Assembly: GCA_964023275.1 (NCBI GenBank)
Contig: OZ029914.1
Location: forward strand, 29,711,707-29,775,706
Length of the DNA stretch: 64,000 nt
Reading direction: 5' to 3'
DNA from: Norana najaformis
Taxonomy: Eukaryota; Annelida; Clitellata; Crassiclitellata; Hormogastridae
A model generated the notes under the pieces. That model did no database searches. It worked only from the letters and a program-made list of their open reading frames with translations, and had not been told where the DNA came from. Of this stretch, positions 42,291 to 53,400 are shown piece by piece (the stretch's first letter is position 1; every line of letters starts with the position of its first letter). The translations under genes and the position numbers were made by a program.

Positions 42291-42950
42291 AGTGTTTTGC
42301 CAATTATAGATCAATTCCTCATCCACCTCTTTGTTCTCTTCCTTGTCCTCCGACTGTTCCTGTTGTCCCTTTCCGCCATGCCATTTTCCCCTCAGCTGTC
42401 TGGTTCACTGTTTTCTGCTTCTGTTGTTCCTGGTCTGAATTGTCTCTCATATCTGTCTCTCAGCACACGTCAACCTTGTTTTTCAGAAAATAGACTTTGG
42501 GCTTTTCTTTGTATGCCTTGTTAATTCCTCCCGTTATAGTATTTCTCATCCTCCTTTCATTCTCTTCTTTGCCCCGTTCTTTCTCTCCGTTTCCTGTATA
42601 GTCCATACATTTCTTTCATCCTCGATTTTACCGAAACTTCCTCCTCTTCTCATTTTTCCAACTCCTCCTCGTTCTCTTTTTCTCTCCTCTTTTTCTTTGG
42701 CTCTACTACTCTATTTCTATCTTCTCTTTCTCTCGCTTTCTCTTGCTATTCCATCTCTCTTCCTGCTTCTGTTTTTCTTCAGTATTTCTTCTCCAATTCT
42801 TCTTCTTCCTCTTCTTCATACTCTATGTCCTACTCTTCGCCTTTTATTTTCTTCCTCTCCTTTCTGTGTTGTTCACTCCCTGTCTTTACCTCTTCTCAGC
42901 ATCGTCTTTCGTTTCATCGTTACTATCGGTCTTCTATCTTGATATCAAGA
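42060..42950. repeat. 0.9-kb pyrimidine-rich (plus) / purine-rich (minus) tract
   Basis: Long runs such as CCCTCCCTCCTTCCTCTCTC and TTTCTCTCCTCTTTTTCTTT dominate the plus strand, broken only by the CpG-rich island at 42150-42290. Open frames here are low-complexity Leu/Ser/Phe artefacts. Such strand asymmetry can form H-DNA. Confidence 0.7.
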
Positions 42951-44446
42951 TCTCTTTTCGGTCGCCATCGTTTCCTCGTCCACCCAGAGGCATGCGCTGC
43001 AATTCACTCAATCCTCAGTGGGCAGATTCCATGGCATCTATAGTGCGTCTCATTAACATCTGCGGCTTTAAACTCAGTCTTGGCCATGACCTATAAGATG
43101 ATCATTTATCAACAGTACGTACATGGTGGATTAGCCAGTCGCTCAACCTGCAACCCCGGGTTTTCCAGGTGGCTTCCCTCTCACGAAATAGACTTAATCT
43201 GAGGTAATCCGATCTAAACGAACTGACCTGAAGAGTTTATTCATTTTATAACTTGCCTAAGTTGTCTTTTCAATGAAATTATGGAGTCATTATCAAACAG
43301 CAAGGCGTCAGTCGAAGGCATTTTGGCATGTTATGTTCTCGAAAATCTTTTCTTACTTACACTGACATTCTCAAGGTAGGTTCATTGCTCCCAAGCTCTT
43401 CGTCACTTCTTTAATGTGTCTCCGATCTATCCAGACAACAAGTCAGCAGCATCACTGTTACGCCGATATCGATCTGGACGTAGACAAACCTGTTTGGACA
43501 CGGTTTAAATGCCCGCCAGGACTGAACGATATTTCAAGATTTCTTTTCCAGATCCACTAGCCCTCCCTGGCGAACTCAGCTATAAAATGAGTATACCTAC
43601 TCTGATCGTATACACTGTCGCTGGAAGGATCAGAGATGTGGGAGAGGGGTCGCATGCCGAGGCGAAAATATGCGCCGCTATCATTTCATAGCCACATGGT
43701 TGCCCCTGCAGATACTTGAATATAATGCTCTTCTTCTTCTCCTCCTCGTCTTCTTCCTCCAGCTCATCCTCCTCCTTTTCCTCTTCTTAAGGTGTTGGCC
43801 TAACCATGTGTCCAGACCTATTTGCTTCCCTGTTGTTGTAGTCTTACAATCTTTTGCATAAGCCTATTGCGCTATGCACCTACAGAGTGATTTATGTGGC
43901 GACGTAGTAAGCCTATAAGTTGTAGGCCTAATCAACAACTAATTCCTAATTAGAAGGTATTATTCAGTGCCCAGGAGTCTATGCATGTACCTTCCGTCTC
44001 CTATAAGGCTATAAGGTTGTTGCGTCAGTGACCGAGGACAGAGATGCACCGGGCAACAAAATAAATTCTCCGCAAAACTGGCGGACATGTAGGTGAGTGT
44101 AATTTTTGCACTTAAAAACGTTTTTAAGAAAATTTGAAACTTGTCCACAACATATAACTAGGGATATGCATGTAGCCTACAGATGTGCAGACAAATGTCG
44201 AAATTTTAACAGAATAGCATTTACGTTATCGAATAGTAGGCCTGAAACGGCCCAAAACGAATTGACGGCCATCTTGTAACTCGTAGGTGGAAGACGACGC
44301 AGCGTTTGATTATCCCTCGAACGTTGCTATTGGGGAGATTTACTGGTGTGGTTCCACTGTTAAAAAGAAAACTTGTTAAGGTAGACCTATACAAAGGTTG
44401 CTGTACTGGAGTCAATGACAAGTGGGCGGCAGGATTATATATATAT
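42951..44446. other. gene-free spacer
   Basis: No coding or RNA gene recognised. A short CT-rich run lies at 43727-43788 and AGGCCTA words at 43924 and 44238. Confidence 0.5.
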
Positions 44447-44595
44447 ACTGTAATCGTAATCCCAAGATTTCTACAGCGCCCAACGAAAGCCGCGCCGCAG
44501 GGACCAGCTTATTCACAGGCGCACAATCAAAACAAAATCGATAGGCAAAAGGGTTCGGTCCCAGGTCAAGATCCGAAAGTCAGATGCAGTAAAGT
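44447..44595 (-). mobile_element. GATTAC-tailed repeat, copy 3
   Basis: On the plus strand it appears as TGTAATCGTAATCCCAAGAT followed by TTCTACAGCGCCCAACGAAA, CACAGGCGCACAATC and AAAATCGATAGGCAAAAGGG, the reverse complement of copies 1 and 2. Confidence 0.8.
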
Positions 44596-44639
44596 GTAGC
44601 AATGACGCAGACTAAAACATATAGTTCGCTAAACCTGCA

Positions 44640-44712
44640 TCACCAGTAATGGTGATATACTTAATACTTAATGGTGATATACGTAATACTTAATGGTGAT
44701 ATACTTAATACT
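44640..44712. repeat. 22-bp tandem repeat, about 3 copies
   Basis: TAATGGTGATATACTTAATACT-type units (GGTGATATAC, TTAATACTTAAT) repeated three times with one-base variants, ending at AATGATGACC. Confidence 0.85.
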
Positions 44713-44945
44713 TAATGATGACCATTAAGTCTCCAGTCAGTATGTGCTACTTTGGCCCAGCGGCGTAACTGCTCAACTTTATCCTTGTTTGCCAGCAGTC
44801 TAATAGTATGTTGCACATGCATTGTCAATCAATTCATATAACAGTGTAGACGATCGACATTAATAGCCAGCCTGTAACTGCTTTGATCTAATATGATCTT
44901 AGAACTTCTATAGCGCCATTATAATAATGCACTAAGTAATAATCG

Positions 44946-45240
44946 ATGGCACTTCAAAACAGAATTCTTTCTTTTCAATCGCCAACTGCGCTGTTTGCTA
45001 TTCACAATCATGGAAGCGGTTCTATGAATAAGGGAAAGATTAATTCTACTGTTCTTGTTCTACTTGAGCTGCCAGCTGCCTTTGATGCCGTCGATCACGC
45101 CATACTTTTTCATCATGTTGAACATTGGTTTTGGATTTCGGTTGCTGCTCTCAGCTGATTTGCAGCTTACCTGTGTCATTAGTCTCAGTCTGTTCATTTT
45201 AAGAAATTTACCAGCTGGCTCAAGAGACATCCGGACGCTG
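44946..45240 (+). mobile_element. LINE reverse-transcriptase fragment
   Basis: Plus strand: ALFAIHNHGSGSMNKGK, LVLLELPAAFDAVDHAILFH and in another frame RNLPAGSRD-like words. LLDLSAAFDTVDHxILLxxL is reverse-transcriptase motif A of CR1/L2 LINEs; the catalytic FDAVDH is readable here. Followed by (TTA)n(TCA)n at 45252-45330. Confidence 0.75.
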
Positions 45241-45255
45241 CGTCATCTATTATTG

Positions 45256-45329
<74 letters not shown>

Positions 45330-45340
45330 GTCCTATATGT

Positions 45341-45612
45341 TCATAGTAGAGTTCCGGAGAAGCAGATGGCGTTCCCATGCTGGACAGCCACTGAGAGTCT
45401 TTGAAGCAGGTAGCTGGTCTCCAGTGGATCGTGGGTTGCCATTGTCATCCTTCGTCCTAATTCCCGCACAAAATCCAATCCTTCCGTACTCCATGCGCCG
45501 CTGGTCTCCAGTGCGACCGCCACAAAAGAGTGGGTTTGGGCTACAGTGGCGTATTTTAGCCTTTTGGCTGAGACTGCCCGGTTTGCAGCTTCACTTGGTC
45601 CGGTTGAAGTAA
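45341..45612 (-). mobile_element. second retroelement C-terminal fragment (multicopy repeat family)
   Basis: Minus strand: KRLKYATVAQTHSFVAVALE, TSGAWSTEGLDFVRELGRRM and LLQRLSVAVQHGNAICFSGT. This matches from memory the VAxETLGAWxxxALxFLxELGRRL...LxQRLSxAxQRGNA block found at the C-terminus of a multicopy reverse-transcriptase family in marine invertebrates. The frame is open here but is continued only by microsatellite sequence. The exact clade is uncertain. Confidence 0.6.
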
Positions 45613-45616
45613 AACC

Positions 45617-45907
<291 letters not shown>

Positions 45908-45970
45908 GGGATGCGCGATAGTCCAGCGGTTAGCGCGCTGGATTACCAATCGAATGTTCGGAGATTCATT
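45908..45970 (+). mobile_element. tRNA-like SINE head fragment
   Basis: GGGATGCGCGATAGTCCAGC GGTTAGCGCGCTGGATTACC has the box A pattern of a tRNA-derived SINE, followed by TGTTCGGAGATTC, a degraded box B. It directly abuts the (CAT)66 tract. Confidence 0.55.
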
Positions 45971-47099
45971 TAGAAGTTGATTCAAAGTTGTTTTTGTTCC
46001 ACATGCGCCTCTGTTGCTTACTTTTATTATAAATACAATAAAATTTGTAAAATGATATGGATGTTGAATTTTGTAACAATATTTATTAACGAACTTAAAA
46101 TACTTTACGTCTTAACACATCATAAAAGAAAGTTTTAAATTTATATAATTATAACCACTTGTACGCATGCATCCTATTTGGCTGTCAGATTATACGTTAG
46201 ATGGCATAACAAGTGCCATCTGGCGAATAGGAGTGGAAATCCATCAATGCATAAGCAGATGGTTAATATCGATCAAACATAGCAAAAGGTGAAGTCTTCC
46301 ACCAGCGTAGCCGAATTAAGCACATGTCGGAGTATGTATGGTCAGTCCTATTACTGAAAAATATATTAAGTAATAATTTAAAAGATTGGCTATAATAATC
46401 GTTCTTCATGTATGTACATCGAAGTCTGTTAATTACTATACAGCGTCCTTATTATTTCTCGAATTCATAGGGTGTCAAATAAAAAGTTGTCGAAAAAAAT
46501 GATATGGTGCTGGTGGTGATGATGATGATGCTACTGCCGCTGCTGCTGCTGATAGTCCTACACCTACAGAACCTTGGGCTAGCCGGTCTGTACACGAGGA
46601 CCTTAAATGGCGTGGCGCCCATTCAAACGGGCAGCGGTGGTGACGGAGATCACTCTGTAACATTCATTGGCAAATGACAGGGTCGAGGCCATACGGTCGT
46701 TATAGAAAAGCATGTACATTTACATTTTATATATGTAATACTAGCATACGAAAATGGGTATTGTCCATTTGTGTGGCTTTTTGGTTGTCGACTCTGAACT
46801 GAACCGATAACGATATAATTCTAGTTTTTATTCATTGAGCCTTAAAAATACTTAATTGGTCTTATCAAATACTTACTTACTTACTTAATAGTGAATAAGC
46901 TAATGTTCTGCTGGCTGCTATAGTGCTAAATTTTGATAGTTTTCATTATATTATGTTACATTATTAATAATTAATCAAACACTTGTTTTCAAATAATTAT
47001 GTTTGTCCTAGCTGTATATTACTATATTCCTCAGGAATCACGCCGCTTAAAATGTAGTTTTAATGTTACATACTGATGAATTGATTTTGGCGCAGCGCA
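45971..47099. other. spacer upstream of CNOT1
   Basis: AT-rich. Contains a piece related to the MITE arm of 5757-5828 (at 46078-46140), the SINE-like copy at 46602-46728 and a CTG/GAT triplet patch at 46513-46553. No gene recognised. Confidence 0.5.
46602..46728 (+). mobile_element. SINE-like repeat, copy 2
   Basis: Full-length relative of 35235-35362 with the same ends (CTTAAATGGCGTGGCGCCCA to CATGTACATTTACATTTT) and the same orientation. Confidence 0.75.
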
Positions 47100-47333
47100 T
47101 ACAGGTCGATCCTACGAATTTCCGCTGTGTCTTTGGAGGACATCGTTCAAAGATGGCTGGCGTTTGAAGAACCAGTGTTTGGGTGTTATGCTGAATTCGG
47201 CCTCATTATGCCCCTCCAAGGACTGATTGAAGGTTTTGGAAGCATCTATCTTTTCAGAAGACACATCACGAGTGCTTGTAGGAAGAAGGCTTCGAAGAAA
47301 TTTGAGGCTTTCGTTGTTATTTGAATTGACATT
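47100..47333 (+). promoter_or_regulatory. CNOT1 upstream leader with short uORFs
   Basis: This stretch directly precedes the CNOT1 start codon and contains CAAAGATGGCTGG at 47149-47161, which resembles the YY1-type AANATGGC motif common near housekeeping promoters. If it is transcribed unspliced, upstream ATGs open frames at 47153-47167 (4 codons and stop), 47188-47226 (12 codons and stop) and 47208-47324 (38 codons and stop). The last ends 9 bases before the CNOT1 ATG. No TATA box was recognised and the transcription start is unknown. Confidence 0.35.
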
Positions 47334-47435
47334 ATGAATCTGGACTCGTTGTCATTTGCCTTGTCCCAGATCAGTTATTCGGTCGCCAACTTAACAAAGA
47401 AGAATTTCAAATCGAATATCGCCGAAATTTCGAAT
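47334..47435 (+). CDS. CNOT1: CNOT1 coding exon 1
   Basis: 34 codons starting at the ATG of [15 protein letters not shown], the conserved animal CNOT1 N-terminus. It ends in phase 0 at a consensus donor, AAT|GTAAGT. Position -3 of the start context is A. The frame stays open into the intron to 47525, but similarity to CNOT1 stops at the donor. Confidence 0.95.
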
Positions 47436-50400
47436 GTAAGTGAAAGCAAAAATGAGCTCGAAAGCATCGGTTTGATATGGGAGGAAGAGATACTAGCGTC
47501 GTTTACACATGAAAATGATGACTAAGATTGCTATGATAAATCGTATTTAAGCTTCCGCTGTTTCCACTTCCGGCCAAATGCGAACAAAAGTTTGGCCCAG
47601 CCGTTGCATTCCTAGATTTGATGCGTGATTTGATTTTTTAAGATGAAGGAGAAAGCTGTTGACGCTTCTGAAGTTTAGCTGTCTGAGGAAAGATAAGACT
47701 CTTCTTCAACCAGTTTGAACAATTCATAAGGCTTACTTCATAAGGCTTACTAAACATGCGAATTGGATGATGCTTAATTATAAAGCTGATTGCACGCTGG
47801 TTGCTTCATTTAGTTGCCTTGTGACATTCATGGACAGAATTTTCAACAGTTGGTACTTGATTAGCTTGTGTTAACATTATCAACAAGAAATTTTAAGATT
47901 CTTTGCAGATTCTTGCACTCATCATGGCAGCATGATCTCCTGAATTGCCAGTAGGCCTAATGTGCATCCATAGCTTTATCTTAATGTTTTGTTTTTAATA
48001 ATATTATGTATCATGCTGTTATTTGAAGCCAGTTAATTATTAGATATGTACTGAATAATTACTCTTCAGAAGTTTGAAACAAAAGCATTAGCAAATAATA
48101 CATAAGTGATATAAAATTTGCAACATACAGCAGTTACTTTTTAGCTTTCAGTTTGGTATAAATGATTTTTAAAAAATTTCCAAGCTGGATTTCATCTCCT
48201 TCCAGAGAAACTGAATTTTCTAAATCTAAAAACTTGACCTTTCAGAATAAAGGTAAATGAACTACCAGTATGACATAAACATTAAATCCTGTAATTCTCA
48301 AAAAAGGTAACTTGTGGTTACCCTACTTTTAATCAGTATCACCACCCCAGACTGAGAAATCAGAGCACTGCAAGCCACTGGAGGGACTTTTGAATAAATA
48401 AGTAATCAGTCAGTAAGTGGTTTCCACAATGACATGCATTGTGCAGCTTTGTAGATCAGAAAGACAGTGAGGCATGCAGACAAAACATGGATGCATGCCA
48501 AGCACAAATTGAGAAGACAATTTGACACAAGTTGTGATTTGTGTCAGATGCAGGAGTTTGTCTGCTGATGTGCATTTTGTGAGAACTTTTTCTTGAACAT
48601 TCTTACATGCATCACAGAAACTTGTCCCATTTCTTAATTTGTTGACACCAATACAAATATTTTGAAAAACTTTTTGTTACTTTATAACTTAACAGTTAAT
48701 TACTTACCAATTTATTCCAGTGGCTTGGAGTGCTCTTATTTCTCTAACAGTCTTGGGTGGCCATATTGTGTGCAAGCAAAACAACCACAAGCAGCCATTT
48801 CTTGAGGATTACCATTAAATTTCGGATATGTTGGTCATATTTTTTTAAAAATATTGATAAATTTTTGTAGTATCCAGACTTCTAAAAATTAATAATCTCA
48901 ACATTTAGAAAATTAGTAAACTAACCTGTGTGTTACTGGGATAAAATTATTGCTATGGTCCAGATATGATGTGTGATTCAGATAAAAAAGTTGCAAATTT
49001 GAATCTGTTAGTCAGATGCTTGATGAACTTGAACCAGTTGCTTTTTGTATTCTTATCTCTGTAAAGGTGAAATCTAATACAATTACTTGTACAGCATCAT
49101 TATTTCAACGAACAAGTTATCAATTGATGTTTGTTTCAAATGAAACATAGTAAAAAATTATAACCCGTGGGAGAAATTCAGTCAAAATACAAAATAATTC
49201 GTAGTTTCTGAATACGGCATGAACTGTTGACTTAGATTATGTACTATCAGCATCTGCAAATGTTTCCAGCAGTGGCTTTTTACTAGCTTTCTGAACACCA
49301 TTCCTGAACTTTAATTTAAAGTCTTGTAGTATGTTGGTATATATGCCAGCTACCACTGTGAAAGTTCAATCTAAACTTTTCTACAGTCTCTGCTGAAGCA
49401 AACTGTTAGGCATCTGTCGATGACCAGTATTTGGTAAAATGAATTGGCACCACAGTCTGGGTAAGCCAGTTAGGAGCCTATTAACTCTGACAGCTGTGCC
49501 ATGTTTAACTGTACTGGTGTCAAGTGTGTGGTTTAAAAAGTTTACTCCATTCAGATAGTTTCTGTATGATGTATCCCTTAAAATAACCACTTAACAGTTA
49601 TACCTTATATCATTTCGCAGGCAAAGACTTTTTCCAGCTATCCATGCTTTTGAGGTGAATTCATAAAATAGCGTGATATAAGTATCTGAGTAGTAATTAA
49701 TAATGATCAATTATCACTTTTACCTGTGTAACAGAAAAACTTTAAATGTTTTATGGGGATGATGACCAAAAAAATTCAAATCTTACAATTTTAAAATTAT
49801 TGCTGAAATTCTTACTGACTAAGTTCAGCACATTTTTCTCTACATTCTTGATTCTTACAGTTGGTAGGTTGATGCACAGGAAACTGTGAAACTTGGAAAT
49901 GTAAAAAGTGCCCTGGATATGGGGAAAATTTGTACCTCTGTATTTTTATCATTAAAACATGACAAAACTGTTAACAAGTTGCATTTATCGAAAAATTTGA
50001 TCAAGATATTGTGGTTACAAAATTGTTGTTTGGTCCTTTTCACACAAAAATGCTGGTTCACAGGGTTGAGAGTTGTTAATCTGAAGATTTTCAGTGATTT
50101 ATACTGCATGTATTGGTGACCTTTAAGGGCTTAAGCGTGCATTGGTTTGTCTGCTTGTGCTTAAGTCTGTAGTAATGCGATGTAATGTACTGGTTTCTGT
50201 TTTTGGTTCCATTATAGAACCATGATAAAGCAGTGCATGATGGTCTTAGTGTTTCAGTAGAGTAATCTGAAATTTTTTTTTTTGCAGCTTGTAGCCCAGT
50301 ATAAGTCAGAAGCATACAGGCATCTTATAAGGTGCCTCTTTTCTCATGTAGATTTTAGTGGCGACAACAGAACCAGTGGCAAAGATTTGCATCAGGTATG

Positions 50401-53400
50401 CTTTACTCTTCTGTCCTTGTCAAATATATGAAGAAGGGGCAAGCGCTGAATAACTCTTGTAGGGGTGACACCATATGTAAAATTAACAGGGGCTATAAGA
50501 TTATTTGCCCTGTTGGGGCTTGACCAGCGTGAAATAACGAGCTGTGTAAATTCTAAGTTAGTGTTTTTCAGAATTTGTATGAAGGTTAGAATGCTTTTTA
50601 GTGGCATCTTGTTAGTGTCTTTTTAGAGGTGCTATGTAAATATCTGGGTAATTGTCAAGTGCCATGTTGTAAATAAATGTGTAAACGTAGTGCTGTTTTC
50701 GGTAGCATGCTTGATGTTTAACCCATATGATCTAGGTTCAAGCCTGCTGAGAGGACTCCCTCTATCAACTTGACAAGTTGTTCGCACACACCTGTTTCTG
50801 TCTCCAAGCAGTATAATTTGGTACTAGCATAAGGTGGGAAGTAAATGCTAAGTCCTGTGATGTGTTGGCTCCACATCCAGGACAATGGGATTCATCCGCC
50901 ACTGGCTTAAGGGCTGAAGAGAAAGAAATCAAACGTCTTCCTGCATTGCACTATAGGATGTGGGAGTTTGACGTGACTTGTTATAGTGAGGTTACTTAAT
51001 GAGGTCATGCTGGACAGTTAAATTAGATTTGGTATAAAGATATTCAACCGCTTTATATCAAGATTTGAATTATTAAGAGGTATTGTTGTATCCATATATC
51101 TTGAAGGAAATATTTGTTTTGCCCCTTTCTTTATTTAACTTGAAAAGTTTTTAACTATGCTTTCTGTTACTCAATTTTTGTGTTTAATTTGAATCTTGCA
51201 GACACAGTATTTAATACAGGAGTGTGAGAAATTGATTGGGAAACCCAATTTTGTTTCCATATTTTGCTACGCTATTGAAAACCCTTTACATCAGCAAAAG
51301 GTAAGAAAATAATGTTGGTAATTTATTTCACACGAGCTTAGGTAAAATGTTTTGTGAGAAAAAATACAGATTAAGCATATTTAGTATATGAATATTTAGT
51401 TTGAGGATTAAGCATGAAGATTAAGTATGAGGATTAAGCCTGAAGATTAACTATGAGGATTAAGCATGAAGATTACAGTGGATCTGACACACATAGAAGT
51501 CTCTTGCATTTAAGTAAATTGCAACAGGAATCGGTGGTGGTGGGTGGTGTAACAGTAGTATGGATGTGGTGATAGTGGGTATAATGATGACCTGATTATG
51601 ATGGTGGTACTAGTGGGTATAGTGTTAACTGTGGTAACAGTGAATGTGGATGTTGGTGTAAACTCTTAAAAGTATATATGACCTGGAAATAGACAGCTAA
51701 AATGCTCTTTGACTTAAGTTGTCTGGTAATGAAGCAGCGTCACTGTGGCCTGGAGGCAACAATAATTGTATTTTGCAACTTCTGTAACACAAGTGTTTAA
51801 TGTATCAATTGATGCCTTACCAAACTCAAGCCACAGTCCAGTCAATATCCAGAAAGTCAATCCAATGAAACAGAGAGGCCATCAGTCTGCTTTGAAACCT
51901 GACAGTTTATGTCTGCCAGCATCATCATAGCCACACTAGTGTATGCTTGTAACACTGCGGTTGGTTGTGTTTGATTTTGTGGTGTTTATGGTAATGTAAT
52001 CGAAAATTCATAAAGCACCACTTCACGATAGACTCCTACGATGGTGTAGATGTGGTTGCTGTGTTGATGTGGCTTTGATGGTGGTGAGTGTAGTGATGGT
52101 TGTGATAATTTTGTTATTGTAATTGTAGTTATAAATTTGTATAACCTACAGTAGTAGATGTAGAAGCGGTTGTTATAGTGGAGCAACTTTGGTGGTGGTG
52201 ATGGTTTTGGTGCTTTTAGCATTAGTGTTGGTATGGTTGTTAATAATGGTTTGGCTTTGGTGGTGGTGGTAGTTGTGGTTGTGGTATTTGGTGCTTTTGG
52301 TGGTTGACGTGGGAGTGTTGTTTTGTTGATGGTCGTGTAGTTGATTGTTTTTGTGTGGTATTGGTGATGACAATGGCAGTGACCTTAATGAATATATGAT
52401 ATTTGTTATTCAGAGCAAAATTGGCCCTTTGCATTAGATCACTCATAACAACAAAACATTTGCTGAACATGTGGCCTTCTTTTGATTAGACTTAAGAATT
52501 ATTTTTTATTTTGATGCAAGTCAGACAAATTTTACATGCTAATTCATTTATCAGTCTTGATGGCCAGTTGTATACTGTACAGTATGTATTTCTGGATATA
52601 ATTTGTATGACGCCTTTTTGAAACCTCGCAGAGGTTTTCATTCTTTTGTTAGCAACAAGGAATAAATAGATAAAAACTTCCAGATCTGTATCAGCATTTG
52701 TTAATTTGTTCATACCCTTGCCCTGTGGTCTATCTATGTGTTTCAAGCCTGTGAGTGTCATGTTGCATAATGATCTTTTGCAAGGTGTTTATGCAGTGTT
52801 ATCTCTGTCACCAAGCAGAATAATTTGGTGCGAGCAGGAGCTGGAAAATTGTGAAATTGGAGCTGAATTATCATGAAATTGAATTTCTGCATCTCAGTAT
52901 TTTAACTTGTTATCTTTGAAGTCTAACTGTACAGTCTCAGTAATTCATTAGTAATTATTGATTTCTTGTTAGCATCAACTCATTCAGTACTCTATTAAGA
53001 GCAGATATGATCTGCATGGCTTTGGAGTTGTGAAAGGACAGCTGTCACTCTAAGAAATTCTTAAAATAAATAATGGAACCTTTGGTCATAAAATTCATTT
53101 TGACTAGCTTTTATGTGTTTGTGAATCTCATGCAGCACCTTTTGCAAACATTTTAAAGACATGGCAATCTAATCATCTAAAAAGATGGGACCAAACTTTT
53201 TTTGAGTTGTTTGGTAGGTTATCCAGTGTTGTGATGATATGTATCATTAATAATTTATCCCTATTTGTTGTAACAGAGTCTCCGTGCTTCACCTCACCTT
53301 TTCAGCCAGCTGAGCAAGGTACTGAAGCTCACCTGTGTCCAGGAGGTGGCCTTTGGTCTTGCTGCGGTGAAATCTGAGAGCCAAGATATTCGAAAGTACG

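Noticed and set aside
42697-43096. Leu/Phe/Ser-rich frames that look like membrane segments
   Set aside because: They come from the CT-rich tract, occur in several overlapping frames, and lack splice or start support.
47127-47324. 65-codon open frame upstream of CNOT1
   Set aside because: It opens with GTG, not ATG, and has no recognised similarity; only its ATG-started part is mentioned as a uORF.
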